Shown here: one piece after another, positions 1-5,697 of the stretch
Numbering within the stretch: the stretch's first letter is position 1
How the letters are laid out: the number at the start of each line of letters is the position of its first letter
Origin: an uncultured Nocardioides sp.
Lineage (GTDB): Bacteria; Actinomycetota; Actinomycetes; Propionibacteriales; Nocardioidaceae
Direction: 5' to 3'
Length of the DNA: 6,483 bases
NCBI RefSeq assembly: GCF_946885725.1
Contig: NZ_CAMPGZ010000220.1
Coordinates: 1 to 6,483, forward strand
Notes under the pieces: model-generated
Database searches by the model: none
Seen by the model: only the letters and a program-made list of their open reading frames with translations
What the model was told of the DNA's origin: nothing
Translations under genes and position numbers: made by a program

Positions 1-449
1 CCGAGGAGTCCGAGGAGCCCGACGAGCCCGACGAGCAAGAGGACGAGGAAGAGGAGGAGCCGCCGCGGCGGCGCCCCGCCAAGAAGGCAGTGAAGAAGGC
101 CGCGAAGAAGGCCCCGGCCAAGAAGGCGGCGGCCGCCAAGAAGACCGCGAAGAAGGCGCCCGCCAAGAAGACTGCGGCGAAGAAGGCCCCCGCGAAGAAG
201 ACCGCGGCGGCCTCGAAGTCGACGTCCACCGCGAAGAAGACCGCAGCCAAGAAGTCCGCACCGGCCAAGAAGACGGCCGCCAAGAAGACGAGCACGGCGA
301 AGCAGGCTCCCGCGAAGAAGTCGGCCGCCAAGAAGGCCCCGGCCAAGAAGACTGCGGCCAAGAAGACTGCGGCGAAGAAGGCCCCGGCGAAGAAGTCGGC
401 GGCCAAGAAGTCCTCATCGTCCCGCCGTAGCTCGACCAGGAAGGCGTGA
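1..449 (+). CDS. 5'-truncated protein with acidic stretch and histone H1-like Lys/Ala/Pro tail
   Basis: The reading frame is open from base 3 to the TGA at 447-449, so the gene starts left of the window. A GTG at 90 lies inside the repeats without a ribosome binding site and is unlikely to be the start. The visible 148 residues begin with about 19 residues that are mostly Glu and Asp. A short Pro/Arg block (PPRRRP) follows, then about 120 residues of repeated [16 protein letters not shown] units ending in a Ser/Arg-rich tip ([12 protein letters not shown]). Such tails are intrinsically disordered and very basic. Similar ones occur in histone H1 and in actinobacterial HU proteins, but no HU fold is visible here. 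The stop overlaps the GTG of the next gene, so it is in the gas vesicle operon. The folded part, if any, is outside the window and the function is unknown. The acidic-then-Arg/Lys order resembles the end of the SRPBCC protein next door. Confidence 0.8.
   Translation, partial: EESEEPDEPDEQEDEEEEEPPRRRPAKKAVKKAAKKAPAKKAAAAKKTAKKAPAKKTAAKKAPAKKTAAASKSTSTAKKTAAKKSAPAKKTAAKKTSTAKQAPAKKSAAKKAPAKKTAAKKTAAKKAPAKKSAAKKSSSSRRSSTRKA
78..410 (+). repeat. Degenerate tandem repeat encoding KKxAA / KKAPA units
   Basis: The DNA is a run of degenerate 15-nt units built around AAGAAG followed by Ala/Pro/Thr codons. The clearest adjacent pair is AAGAAGACTGCGGCC at 345-359 and its one-base variant at 360-374. 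The reading frame is preserved throughout and synonymous codons vary between copies (GCC, GCG, GCA). This indicates expansion followed by drift under protein-level selection. Confidence 0.75.
438..444 (+). promoter_or_regulatory. Ribosome binding site for the SRPBCC gene
   Basis: AGGAAGG lies inside the end of the upstream coding region. It is 10 nt from the in-frame ATG at 455 and only 1 nt from the GTG at 446 (4 nt if only AGGA pairs). It therefore leaves the start of the SRPBCC gene ambiguous, with a slight preference for the ATG on spacing. Confidence 0.5.
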
Positions 450-1771
450 GCGACATGGCCAGCGAGAACAGCAGCGGTAGCAAGGGTTTGCAGGGCATCC
501 TCGACGAGCTGCCCGTCGACCGACTGAAGGACGAGCTGCGCAACGGGCTCAGCACCGTCGGCAGCAAGGCCGTCGAGTCTGCCGGGCACAAGCTCACCGA
601 CCTCACCGGCAAGCTCACCGACGTCGCCGACGGCGGCGGCGTGATCGGCCAGGCCGGCAAGAAGGCCGCGAAGGAGGCCGCCACGGGCGGCTCGCCCGTC
701 AAGGGCGCCATGAAGGGTGGGCTCTCCGGCGTCAAGGACAAGGTCAAGGAGAAGCTCGGCGGCGGTAAGAGCGGGGGCGAGAAGGGCACCCGCTCCACCA
801 ACATCGTCGAGGAGATCGACATCGGGGCGCCGGTCTCCGTCGTCTACAACCAGTGGACCCAGTTCCAGGACTACTCGGGCTTCATGAAGAAGGTCGAGAG
901 CGTCGAGCAGGAGGACGACGAGAAGGTCACCTTCAAGGCCCAGGTCTTCTGGTCGCACCGCACCTGGGAGGCGACCATCCTCGAGCAGGTGCCCGACGAG
1001 AAGATCGTCTGGCGCTCGAAGGGCCAGAAGGGCCACGTCGACGGCGCGGTCACCTTCCACGAGCTCGCCCCGAACCTCACCCGGGTGCTCGTGGTCCTGG
1101 AGTACTACCCGCAGGGCTTCATGGAGCGCACCGGCAACCTCTGGCGCGCACAGGGCCGACGGGCCAGGCTGGAGCTCAAACACTTCCGCCGCCACGTCAT
1201 GACCGAGCTGCTGAAGAACCCCGACGAGGTCGAGGGCTGGCGGGGCGAGATCCACGAGGGCGAGGTCGTCCGCAGCCACGAGGAGGTCGTGGAGGAAGAG
1301 GAGCAGCAGCAGGACGACCAGTACGACGAGTCCGAGGAGCCCGAGGAGGGCGAGGAGTCCGAGGACGAGGGATCCGAGGACGAGTCCGAGGACGAGGGAT
1401 CCGAGGACGAGTACGACGAGGGCGAGGAGCCCGAGGAGGAGTACGACGAGGGCGAGCCCGAGGAGGGCGAGGCCGACGAGTACGAGGAGCCCGAAGAGGC
1501 CGAGGACGAGCCCGAGGAAGAGTACGAGGAGCCCGAGGACGAGGCCGACGAGGAGGAGTACGAGGAGCCCGAGGAGGGCGAGGAGTACGACGAGGACGCC
1601 TACGAGGAGGAGCCGGAGGCCGAGGAGGAGGAGCCGGAGGACGAGTACGAGGAGGAGGCCGAGGACGAGGAGCCCGAACCCGAAGAGGAGGAGCCCGAGG
1701 ACGAGGCCGAGCCCGAGGACGAGGAGCCGGAGGAGCGGCCGCGACGCCGTCGCCGCAAGAAGGCCGCCTGA
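446..1771 (+). CDS. Gas vesicle cluster SRPBCC (polyketide cyclase/START-like) protein with polyacidic tail
   Basis: 441 residues from a GTG that overlaps the upstream stop (GTGA); an ATG at 455 would give 438. Residues 15-60 look helical, and 60-116 are Gly/Lys-rich and flexible. Residues about 118-255 match an SRPBCC ligand-binding fold: TNIVEEIDIGAPVSVVYNQW at its start, an FxDYSGFMKKVESV segment, VTFHELAPNLTRVLVVLEYY, and a long C-terminal helix around GNLWRAQGRRARLELKHF. From about 279 to 430 the protein is almost only Glu/Asp with scattered Pro, Tyr, Gly and Ser, and it ends in RPRRRRRKKAA. From memory, streptomycete gas vesicle loci carry a very similar SRPBCC protein, also with an acidic tail, so this is a cluster-specific family and not a polyketide enzyme. 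Its role and any ligand are unknown; a chaperone or assembly role is inference from position only. Confidence 0.85.
   Translation: MSDMASENSSGSKGLQGILDELPVDRLKDELRNGLSTVGSKAVESAGHKLTDLTGKLTDVADGGGVIGQAGKKAAKEAATGGSPVKGAMKGGLSGVKDKVKEKLGGGKSGGEKGTRSTNIVEEIDIGAPVSVVYNQWTQFQDYSGFMKKVESVEQEDDEKVTFKAQVFWSHRTWEATILEQVPDEKIVWRSKGQKGHVDGAVTFHELAPNLTRVLVVLEYYPQGFMERTGNLWRAQGRRARLELKHFRRHVMTELLKNPDEVEGWRGEIHEGEVVRSHEEVVEEEEQQQDDQYDESEEPEEGEESEDEGSEDESEDEGSEDEYDEGEEPEEEYDEGEPEEGEADEYEEPEEAEDEPEEEYEEPEDEADEEEYEEPEEGEEYDEDAYEEEPEAEEEEPEDEYEEEAEDEEPEPEEEEPEDEAEPEDEEPEERPRRRRRKKAA
1358..1411 (+). repeat. Perfect 27-bp tandem duplication in the acidic tail
   Basis: Two identical 27-nt units, 1358-1384 and 1385-1411, each encode SEDEGSEDE. 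Each unit contains a GGATCC. No base differs between copies, while the surrounding Glu/Asp codons are degenerate. This points to a recent slippage or unequal-exchange event that lengthened the tail by nine residues. A related 30-nt spacing of TACGACGAGGGCGAG follows at 1412-1426 and 1442-1456. Confidence 0.9.
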
Positions 1772-1800
1772 TCGCTGACCGCTTCACACCACCCCTGACT

Positions 1801-1807
1801 GGAAGGA
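1801..1807 (+). promoter_or_regulatory. Ribosome binding site of gvpA
   Basis: GGAAGGA lies 10 nt before the ATG at 1818. It sits in the only real intergenic gap of the cluster (1772-1817), so gvpA has its own initiation site and does not depend on reinitiation. I see no convincing -10/-35 pair in this 46-nt gap. Confidence 0.6.
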
Positions 1808-1817
1808 CACTGACCTC

Positions 1818-2228
1818 ATGACTGTCGCCACCCAACGCCGCAGCGGCGGGTACCTCGAACGCCCCGCGCCGTCCGGACTCGCCGATGTGGTCGAGGTGAT
1901 CCTCGACAAGGGCATCGTGATCGACGCCTACGTCCGGGTCTCGCTCGTCGGCATCGAGCTGCTGACCATCGACGCCCGCATCGTGATCGCCAGCGTCGAC
2001 ACCTACCTCCGCTTCGCAGAGGCGACCAACCGGCTCGACCTGTACGAGAAGGGCGGCAAGGACCTGACCGAGGTCGTCGGTGACCTGCAGGAGTCCGGCT
2101 CCGCCAAGAAGGTGGGTGGCGCGGTCAAGGGCGCCAAGAAGGCGCTCACCGGAGGGGACGACGACGAGGGCGGCCGCCGGCGGCCCGCGAAGAAGTCGTC
2201 CCGCAGCCGCCGGAGTGAGAACGCGTGA
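1818..2228 (+). CDS. gvpA: Gas vesicle structural protein GvpA, with basic C-terminal extension
   Basis: 136 residues, the main building block of the gas vesicle shell. Residues about 19-69 carry the conserved GvpA core: [20 protein letters not shown], then [20 protein letters not shown] and [11 protein letters not shown]. This is the hydrophobic strand-turn-strand region flanked by amphipathic helices that packs into the shell ribs. Family members are often about 70-80 residues. Here a C-terminal extension of about 65 residues follows: a short helical part (70-92), then a Gly/Lys-rich linker ([14 protein letters not shown]), an acidic patch DDDE, and an Arg/Lys/Ser-rich end ([14 protein letters not shown]). 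The extension would presumably lie on the outer face, which is inference. The ATG is supported by GGAAGGA. The TGA overlaps the GTG of gvpF by 4 nt. Of the three GvpA-family proteins in the window, this one is closest to the canonical shell sequence. Confidence 0.93.
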   Translation: MTVATQRRSGGYLERPAPSGLADVVEVILDKGIVIDAYVRVSLVGIELLTIDARIVIASVDTYLRFAEATNRLDLYEKGGKDLTEVVGDLQESGSAKKVGGAVKGAKKALTGGDDDEGGRRRPAKKSSRSRRSENA

Positions 2229-3001
2229 CCGTGACGGCCGACCAGGAGACCGGCCTCGAGACCGCGACGTACGTCTACGCCATCGTCGACGCCGACGGGG
2301 ACCGGGTGCCCGGCGGGCTCACCGGGCTGGATGACAGCCCGGTCGAGCTCGTGGAGCGCGACGGCGTCGCGGCGGCGGTGGCGACGATCGCGCTCGAGCG
2401 TCCTCCCGGCCGGCGGGCCGACCTGATGGCCCACAGCGCCGTGCTCGAGGCGCTGGCGTCGACCGGCCCGGTCGTGCCGGTGCAGTTCGGCTCGATCGTC
2501 CGGGACCACGACAGCGTCCACGACGAGGTCGTCGGTCCGGACGTGGGGCACTGGACCTCCCTGCTCGACGCACTCCGCAACCGGTCGCAGCTGAACCTCC
2601 GCGTGAAGTACCACGAGGAGGTCGTGCTGCAGGAGATCGTCACGGCTGACCCGGAGATCGCCGAGCTGCGGGCCCGCACCCGCGACGCCGACGAGATCGC
2701 GTCACACGGAGACCGGGTGCGTCTGGGTCAGCTCGTCGCCCGGGCGGTCGAGGACAAGCGTGCGGTCGACAGCGAGACCGTGCTGGGCATGGTGCTGCCG
2801 TACGTCGTGAGCTACAACGTGCACGAGCGCGGCGGGCTGGACCACGTGCTCGACGTGGCGCTGCTCGTCGACGACGACCGGCGCGAGGAGCTCGAGGACA
2901 CCCTCGAGCAGCTCGCCGAGGGCATGCACGAGCGGATGCGGTTCCAGCTGCTCGGGCCGACACCGCCGTACGACTTCGTGGACGGCGACTGGTGGGCCTG
3001 A
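2225..3001 (+). CDS. gvpF: Gas vesicle protein GvpF (GvpL/GvpF family)
   Basis: 258 residues of the GvpL/GvpF family, accessory proteins that bind GvpA and are needed in early shell assembly. Visible family marks are TYVYAIVDA near the N terminus (15-23), [11 protein letters not shown] (82-92, family P-x-x-FG region), the strand [13 protein letters not shown] (123-135) that ends the N-terminal domain, a helical middle with an Asp/Arg-rich segment (140-185), a second alpha/beta part with [10 protein letters not shown] (209-218), and the C-terminal signature GPTPPYDFV (244-252). The GTG at 2225 overlaps the gvpA stop and has GGAG at 2212-2215. A second GTG at 2231 is possible but less coupled. 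It differs from the GvpL further downstream by lacking the GAAYLKRRK helix, and is named gvpF on its place right after gvpA. Confidence 0.9.
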   Translation: MTVTADQETGLETATYVYAIVDADGDRVPGGLTGLDDSPVELVERDGVAAAVATIALERPPGRRADLMAHSAVLEALASTGPVVPVQFGSIVRDHDSVHDEVVGPDVGHWTSLLDALRNRSQLNLRVKYHEEVVLQEIVTADPEIAELRARTRDADEIASHGDRVRLGQLVARAVEDKRAVDSETVLGMVLPYVVSYNVHERGGLDHVLDVALLVDDDRREELEDTLEQLAEGMHERMRFQLLGPTPPYDFVDGDWWA

Positions 3002-3240
3002 TCACCGGCATCCTCGGCCTGCCCCTGGCACCAGTGCGCGGCACCATCTGGGTGGCCGAGCAGGTGCGCCAGCAGGCGGAGGAGGAGTACTACGACCCCG
3101 ACCGCATCCGTGAGCAGCTCGAGGCGGTCGACCGCGCTCGAGCCGCGGGTGAGCTGACCGACGACGAGGCCACCGCGTGGGAGGACGAGCTCGTCGAACG
3201 GCTGCTGGTCGCGCGGTCCAGGCCGCACCAGGAGGGATGA
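2992..3240 (+). CDS. gvpG: Gas vesicle protein GvpG
   Basis: 82 residues with the GvpG pattern. The N terminus is hydrophobic ([25 protein letters not shown]). An amphipathic, charged helix follows (QQAEEEYYDPDRIREQLEAV), then a second helix with GELTDDEATAWEDELVERLL. GvpG is a small accessory factor found with GvpF/L and GvpA during nucleation; its biochemical activity is not settled. The GTG start at 2992 overlaps the end of gvpF by 10 nt, and the family-typical MGL start supports it although no strong ribosome binding site is visible. The DPDRIREQLEAVDRARAAGELTDDEA arrangement is also seen in other short coiled-coil regulators, but the N-terminal PLAPVRG motif fixes the family. Confidence 0.88.
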   Translation: MGLITGILGLPLAPVRGTIWVAEQVRQQAEEEYYDPDRIREQLEAVDRARAAGELTDDEATAWEDELVERLLVARSRPHQEG

Positions 3241-3241
3241 C

Positions 3242-3673
3242 ATGGCCACCAAGAAGACCGCCGCGAAGAAGTCGACGGCGAAGAAGTCTGCTTCCGAGGA
3301 CACGGGGGACACGCCGGCGAAGAAGTCGCCGGCGAAGAAGGCGCCCGCCAAGAGGTCGGCGGCCAAGAGGTCGAGCTCCGCGCCGCGCACCGAGTCGTCG
3401 CCGCGGAAGCGCCGCGGTCCGGAGATCGCCGCCGATGCGGCCCGCCAGCTGGTCGAGCTGACCGGGCGCGACGTCGAGGGCGTGACCAGCCTCGAGCGCA
3501 CCGACGACGGTTGGCGTGTCGAGGTCGAGGTGCTCGAGGTGCGCCGGATTCCCGACACCACGGACGTGCTCGCGACGTACGAGCTGACCCTCGACGAGGA
3601 CGGCGACATCGAGGGATACCGTCGGCTGCACCGCTACGTTCGTGGCACCCCTGGGGAGGAGCAGCGCCGATGA
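3242..3673 (+). CDS. gvpO: Gas vesicle protein GvpO with histone H1-like N-terminal tail
   Basis: 143 residues. The C-terminal part (about 58-135) matches GvpO: EIAADAARQLVELTGRDVEG, then SLERTDDGWRVEVEVLEVRR, then IPDTTDVLATYELTLDEDG and GYRRLHRYVRG. GvpO is required for gas vesicle formation in haloarchaea and is common in actinobacterial clusters; its mechanism is unclear. The first 57 residues are unusual. They are Lys/Ala/Ser/Pro-rich ([14 protein letters not shown], then PAKKSPAKKAPAKRSAAKRS) with one acidic break (SEDTGD), very like the tail of the truncated protein at 1-449. GGAGGG at 3231-3236 sits 5-6 nt before the ATG at 3242, one of the best ribosome binding sites in the cluster, so the basic tail is very likely translated. 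The gap from gvpG is 1 nt; the stop overlaps gvpJ. Confidence 0.92.
   Translation: MATKKTAAKKSTAKKSASEDTGDTPAKKSPAKKAPAKRSAAKRSSSAPRTESSPRKRRGPEIAADAARQLVELTGRDVEGVTSLERTDDGWRVEVEVLEVRRIPDTTDVLATYELTLDEDGDIEGYRRLHRYVRGTPGEEQRR
3653..3660 (+). promoter_or_regulatory. Ribosome binding site fixing the gvpJ start
   Basis: GGGGAGGA ends 9 nt before the ATG at 3670. This supports that start over the in-frame ATGs at 3715 and 3727, neither of which has a comparable purine-rich motif in front. Confidence 0.6.
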
Positions 3674-4050
3674 CCGAGTCCGCCGTGCCCGCCAACAGCG
3701 GGCGCGCCACACCCATGACCGGTCCCATGTACTCCCATCCCTCGAGCCTGGCCGACGTGCTGGAGCGGGTGCTCGACAAGGGCATCATCATCGCCGGCGA
3801 CATCCGGGTGAACCTGCTCGACATCGAGCTGCTCACCATCAAGATCCGGCTGCTCGTCGTGTCGGTCGACAAGGCCGCCGAGATGGGCATCGACTGGTGG
3901 CGCAACGACCCGATGCTGTCCAGCAGCGAGCAGGACCTCGTCGAGGAGAATCGCCAGCTACGCGAGCGGGTGGAGGCGCTCGAGTCCGGCGGCGGCCGGT
4001 CGACGGCCCGCACGTCCCCCAGCAAGCAGAGCGAGGCCGACCGTGGCTGA
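3670..4050 (+). CDS. gvpJ: Gas vesicle protein GvpJ (minor GvpA-family protein)
   Basis: 126 residues from the ATG that overlaps the gvpO stop. Residues about 25-70 are a GvpA-type core (SSLADVLERVLDKGIIIAGD, then IRVNLLDIELLTIKIRLLVV and SVDKAAEMG). They are followed by IDWWRNDPMLSS (74-85), a block characteristic of GvpJ/GvpM-type minor shell proteins and absent from GvpA. Residues 86-106 form a short, heptad-like charged helix (EQDLVEENRQLRERVEALE), then a Ser/Gly/Arg-rich disordered end. GvpJ-type proteins are thought to act in nucleation or tip shape, together with GvpF, G, K and L. The helix could mediate pairing with other accessory proteins, which is inference. The first 24 residues are unconserved in appearance. 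The end overlaps gvpL by 8 nt. Confidence 0.88.
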   Translation: MTESAVPANSGRATPMTGPMYSHPSSLADVLERVLDKGIIIAGDIRVNLLDIELLTIKIRLLVVSVDKAAEMGIDWWRNDPMLSSSEQDLVEENRQLRERVEALESGGGRSTARTSPSKQSEADRG

Positions 4051-4813
4051 CCGGGCTCGCTACCTCTACGCCATCGCCCGCGGCCTCGACGCCACCGCAC
4101 TCGACGCGCGGGGGATCGACGACGCGCCGCTCGACGTGGTCACGCACCGCGGGCTCGACGCGGTCGTCAGCGACGTCGACCTCGCCGAGTTCGACGAGGA
4201 GGGCCTCAAGCGCAACCTCGAGGACCTGGCCTGGCTGGAGAAGGTCGCCCGCCGGCACGACGAGGTCGTCAACGCGGTCGCGCGCCTGGCCCCGACCGCA
4301 CCCCTCCGGCTGGCGACGATCTGCCTCGCCGACAGCGGTGTCCGGCGCCGCCTCGACGAGTGGCACGACGCGCTCACGACGGCGCTCGACCGCGTCGAGG
4401 GCCGCTCCGAGTGGAGCGTGAAGCTGGTGGCACCGCCGCGCGAGTCGTCTTCGGGTACGGCGTCCGCCGACGCGACGCGCGAGCCCGGTGCCGGTGCGGC
4501 GTACCTCAAGCGCCGCAAGGCCGAGACCGAGCAGCGCGCCCGCGCCGAGGAGGAGGCGCTCGCAAGGGCCGACGAGGTCTACGAGCGACTGTCGAAGGTC
4601 GCGGTGGCGGGGCGACGGCTGTCGCCGCAGGACCCGCGGCTCTCCGGGCTCACCGGCACCATGACACTCAACGCCGCGTTCCTTGTCGAGGACGACGACG
4701 CGGACGCGTTCCGGTCGGTGGTCGACGAGATCACCGCCGGGGCGCCCGAGGGGAGCGTGCTGGTCGCCGGACCGTGGCCGCCGTACTCCTTCGCCACCCT
4801 GGATCAGCAGTGA
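4043..4813 (+). CDS. gvpL: Gas vesicle protein GvpL (GvpL/GvpF family)
   Basis: 256 residues, the second GvpL/GvpF-family protein of the operon. Marks are RYLYAIARGLDA (6-17), VVTHRGLDAVVSDVDLAEF (32-50), a helix with the family-typical WLEKVARRHDEVVNAV (64-79), the APLRLATICL strand (86-95), EWSVKLVAP (123-131), GAAYLKRRKAET (151-162) entering a long charged helix to about 186, MTLNAAFLVEDDD (207-219) and the C-terminal GPWPPYSFA (243-251). In haloarchaea GvpL contacts many other Gvp proteins and may act as an assembly hub. Residues 132-150 are a Ser/Ala/Gly/Thr-rich linker joining the two domains. The GTG at 4043 lies within the end of gvpJ (8-nt overlap), with GAGG 6 nt upstream. Confidence 0.9.
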   Translation: MADRARYLYAIARGLDATALDARGIDDAPLDVVTHRGLDAVVSDVDLAEFDEEGLKRNLEDLAWLEKVARRHDEVVNAVARLAPTAPLRLATICLADSGVRRRLDEWHDALTTALDRVEGRSEWSVKLVAPPRESSSGTASADATREPGAGAAYLKRRKAETEQRARAEEEALARADEVYERLSKVAVAGRRLSPQDPRLSGLTGTMTLNAAFLVEDDDADAFRSVVDEITAGAPEGSVLVAGPWPPYSFATLDQQ

Positions 4814-5058
4814 CCGTCGAGGCCACGCAAGTCACTCACGGGGGCGCGCCCGAGCGCCCCGAGCGCAGGGAGCCACGCGGCGAGGTCGCGCTCGTGGACC
4901 TGCTCGACCGGCTGCTCGGTGCCGGCGTCGTGCTCGCCGGGGACGTCACGATCTCCCTGGCCGGCGTCGACCTCGTGCAGGTACGCCTGCACGCGCTGAT
5001 CACGTCCGTCCGGGCGGAGATGCGCGCCGCCCCGCCGGCGGGCGGGGACCAGCCGTGA
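4810..5058 (+). CDS. gvpS: Gas vesicle protein GvpS (minor GvpA-family protein)
   Basis: 82 residues from a GTG overlapping the gvpL stop by 4 nt. After a polar, Arg/Glu/Pro-rich leader (1-25), residues about 26-70 form a reduced GvpA-type core: VALVDLLDRLLGAGVVLAGD, then VTISLAGVDLVQVRLHALIT and SVRAEM. Compared with GvpA and GvpJ, the DKG before the first strand is replaced by GAG, and IELLTI by VDLVQV. This fits the GvpS type seen between gvpL and gvpK in actinobacterial clusters. It is probably a minor shell or nucleation component. The tail is short and Ala/Pro/Gly-rich, without the basic extension of GvpA. It lies entirely inside a longer open frame, so its start rests on the overlap and on the family alignment. 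Confidence 0.82.
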   Translation: MTVEATQVTHGGAPERPERREPRGEVALVDLLDRLLGAGVVLAGDVTISLAGVDLVQVRLHALITSVRAEMRAAPPAGGDQP

Positions 5059-5414
5059 CCGAGTGGTTCGACGACATCGTGGGTGGCCCGACGAGTCGTC
5101 CTGCAAGAGACCGGGACGAGGCGCTGCCGGCGCACCGCCTCCTGCCGCAGCGGCTCGAGACCGACGCGGAGTCGGTCGAGCGCGACCTGTTCAAGCTGGT
5201 GCTGACCATCGTCGAGCTGGTGCGCCAGCTCATGGAGAAGCAGGCGTTGCGCCGCGTCGACGAGGGCGACCTCACCGACGAGCAGGTCGAGGGGCTCGGG
5301 CTCGGCCTGATGCACCTCGAGGAGGCCATGGAGCAGCTGAAGAGCCGCTACGACCTGACCACGGCCGACCTCAACATCGACCTCGGACCGCTGGGGCGCC
5401 TGCTGTCCGAGTAG
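5055..5414 (+). CDS. gvpK: Gas vesicle protein GvpK
   Basis: 119 residues, last gene of the operon. The conserved GvpK region spans about 32-117: QRLETDAESVERDLFKLVLT, then IVELVRQLMEKQALRRVDEG, DLTDEQVEGLGLGLMHLEEA and MEQLKSRYDLTTADLNIDLGPLG. GvpK is essential for vesicle assembly and is mostly helical. The first 30 residues are variable. The GTG at 5055 overlaps the gvpS stop by 4 nt, and GGGGA lies about 7 nt upstream. Length and C-terminal LNIDLGPLGRLL ending agree with the family, so the gene looks intact. Confidence 0.92.
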   Translation: MTEWFDDIVGGPTSRPARDRDEALPAHRLLPQRLETDAESVERDLFKLVLTIVELVRQLMEKQALRRVDEGDLTDEQVEGLGLGLMHLEEAMEQLKSRYDLTTADLNIDLGPLGRLLSE

Positions 5415-5429
5415 AGAACGAGCAGCGGC

Positions 5430-5660
5430 TCAGCCGGGCATCGACAGGTTGCGCAGCCGGTTGATCATCGGCGTGCTCGGGAAGCGGTCACCCTCGATGC
5501 GCGAGACCAGGATCTCGGTGTAGGCCTCCATGTCCTCGGGAGTCATCAGCTCCTCGATGGTGTCCATCATCGTGGTGGACGGGTAGGGGTCCTGCTCGAC
5601 CTTCGCCATCAAGGCCCGCAGCAGGCGGACCCGGGCGACCTCGGTGGGGTCGTCTGCCAT
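5430..5660 (-). CDS. Small acidic protein of unknown function with two PST-motif repeats
   Basis: 76 residues, convergent to gvpK with 15 nt between the stops. GGGAG (5666-5670 on the + strand as CTCCC) lies 5 nt before the ATG, which fixes the start although the frame stays open far upstream. The sequence begins MADDPTEVARVRLLRALMAK. It contains two related segments 34 residues apart: residues 21-40 (VEQDPYPSTTMMDTIEELMT) and 55-74 (IEGDRFPSTPMINRLRNLSM). They share E-x-D-x-(Y/F)-PST-x-M and hydrophobic spacing, so each is probably a helix-turn-helix-like hairpin unit. The segment between them (TPEDMEAYTEILVSR) is also helical. No signal peptide or membrane segment is seen. I have an impression of similar small proteins in other actinobacteria but no known function. 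Whether it is linked to gas vesicles is unclear. Confidence 0.8.
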   Translation of the reverse strand: MADDPTEVARVRLLRALMAKVEQDPYPSTTMMDTIEELMTPEDMEAYTEILVSRIEGDRFPSTPMINRLRNLSMPG

Positions 5661-5697
5661 CGTTGCTCCCTTCACGGTGACACGCTCGGAGGTGCTC

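Noticed and set aside
78..449. Lys/Ala/Pro tail as evidence for an HU/HupB-type or histone-like nucleoid protein
   Set aside because: Such tails are not diagnostic alone, the acidic stretch before it is not HU-like, and the folded part lies outside the window.
1320..1740. Regular GAG-rich repeats as a CRISPR or non-coding repeat array
   Set aside because: The repeats are in-frame codon runs without unique spacers of constant length. They encode the acidic tail.
853..1821. Long + strand open frame overlapping the SRPBCC gene in another frame, Arg/Gly-rich
   Set aside because: It is the shifted reading of the GAG/GAC-rich acidic tail, which has few stops in any frame. It has no domain-like sequence or ribosome binding site, whereas the 446 frame has a recognisable fold.
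1197..1835. Long minus-strand Pro/Arg-rich open frame
   Set aside because: It is the antisense of the acidic tail. The composition follows directly from the GAG/GAC/CCC repeats.
2812..4100. Several long minus-strand open frames opposite gvpG, gvpO and gvpJ
   Set aside because: They are shadow frames produced by high-GC codon bias. Their Ser/Arg-rich translations match no fold, and the + strand genes are recognisable families.
5426..5436. CGGCTCAGCCG palindrome between gvpK and the convergent gene as a terminator
   Set aside because: The arms allow only about a 3-bp stem with a usable loop, and no U-run follows on either strand.
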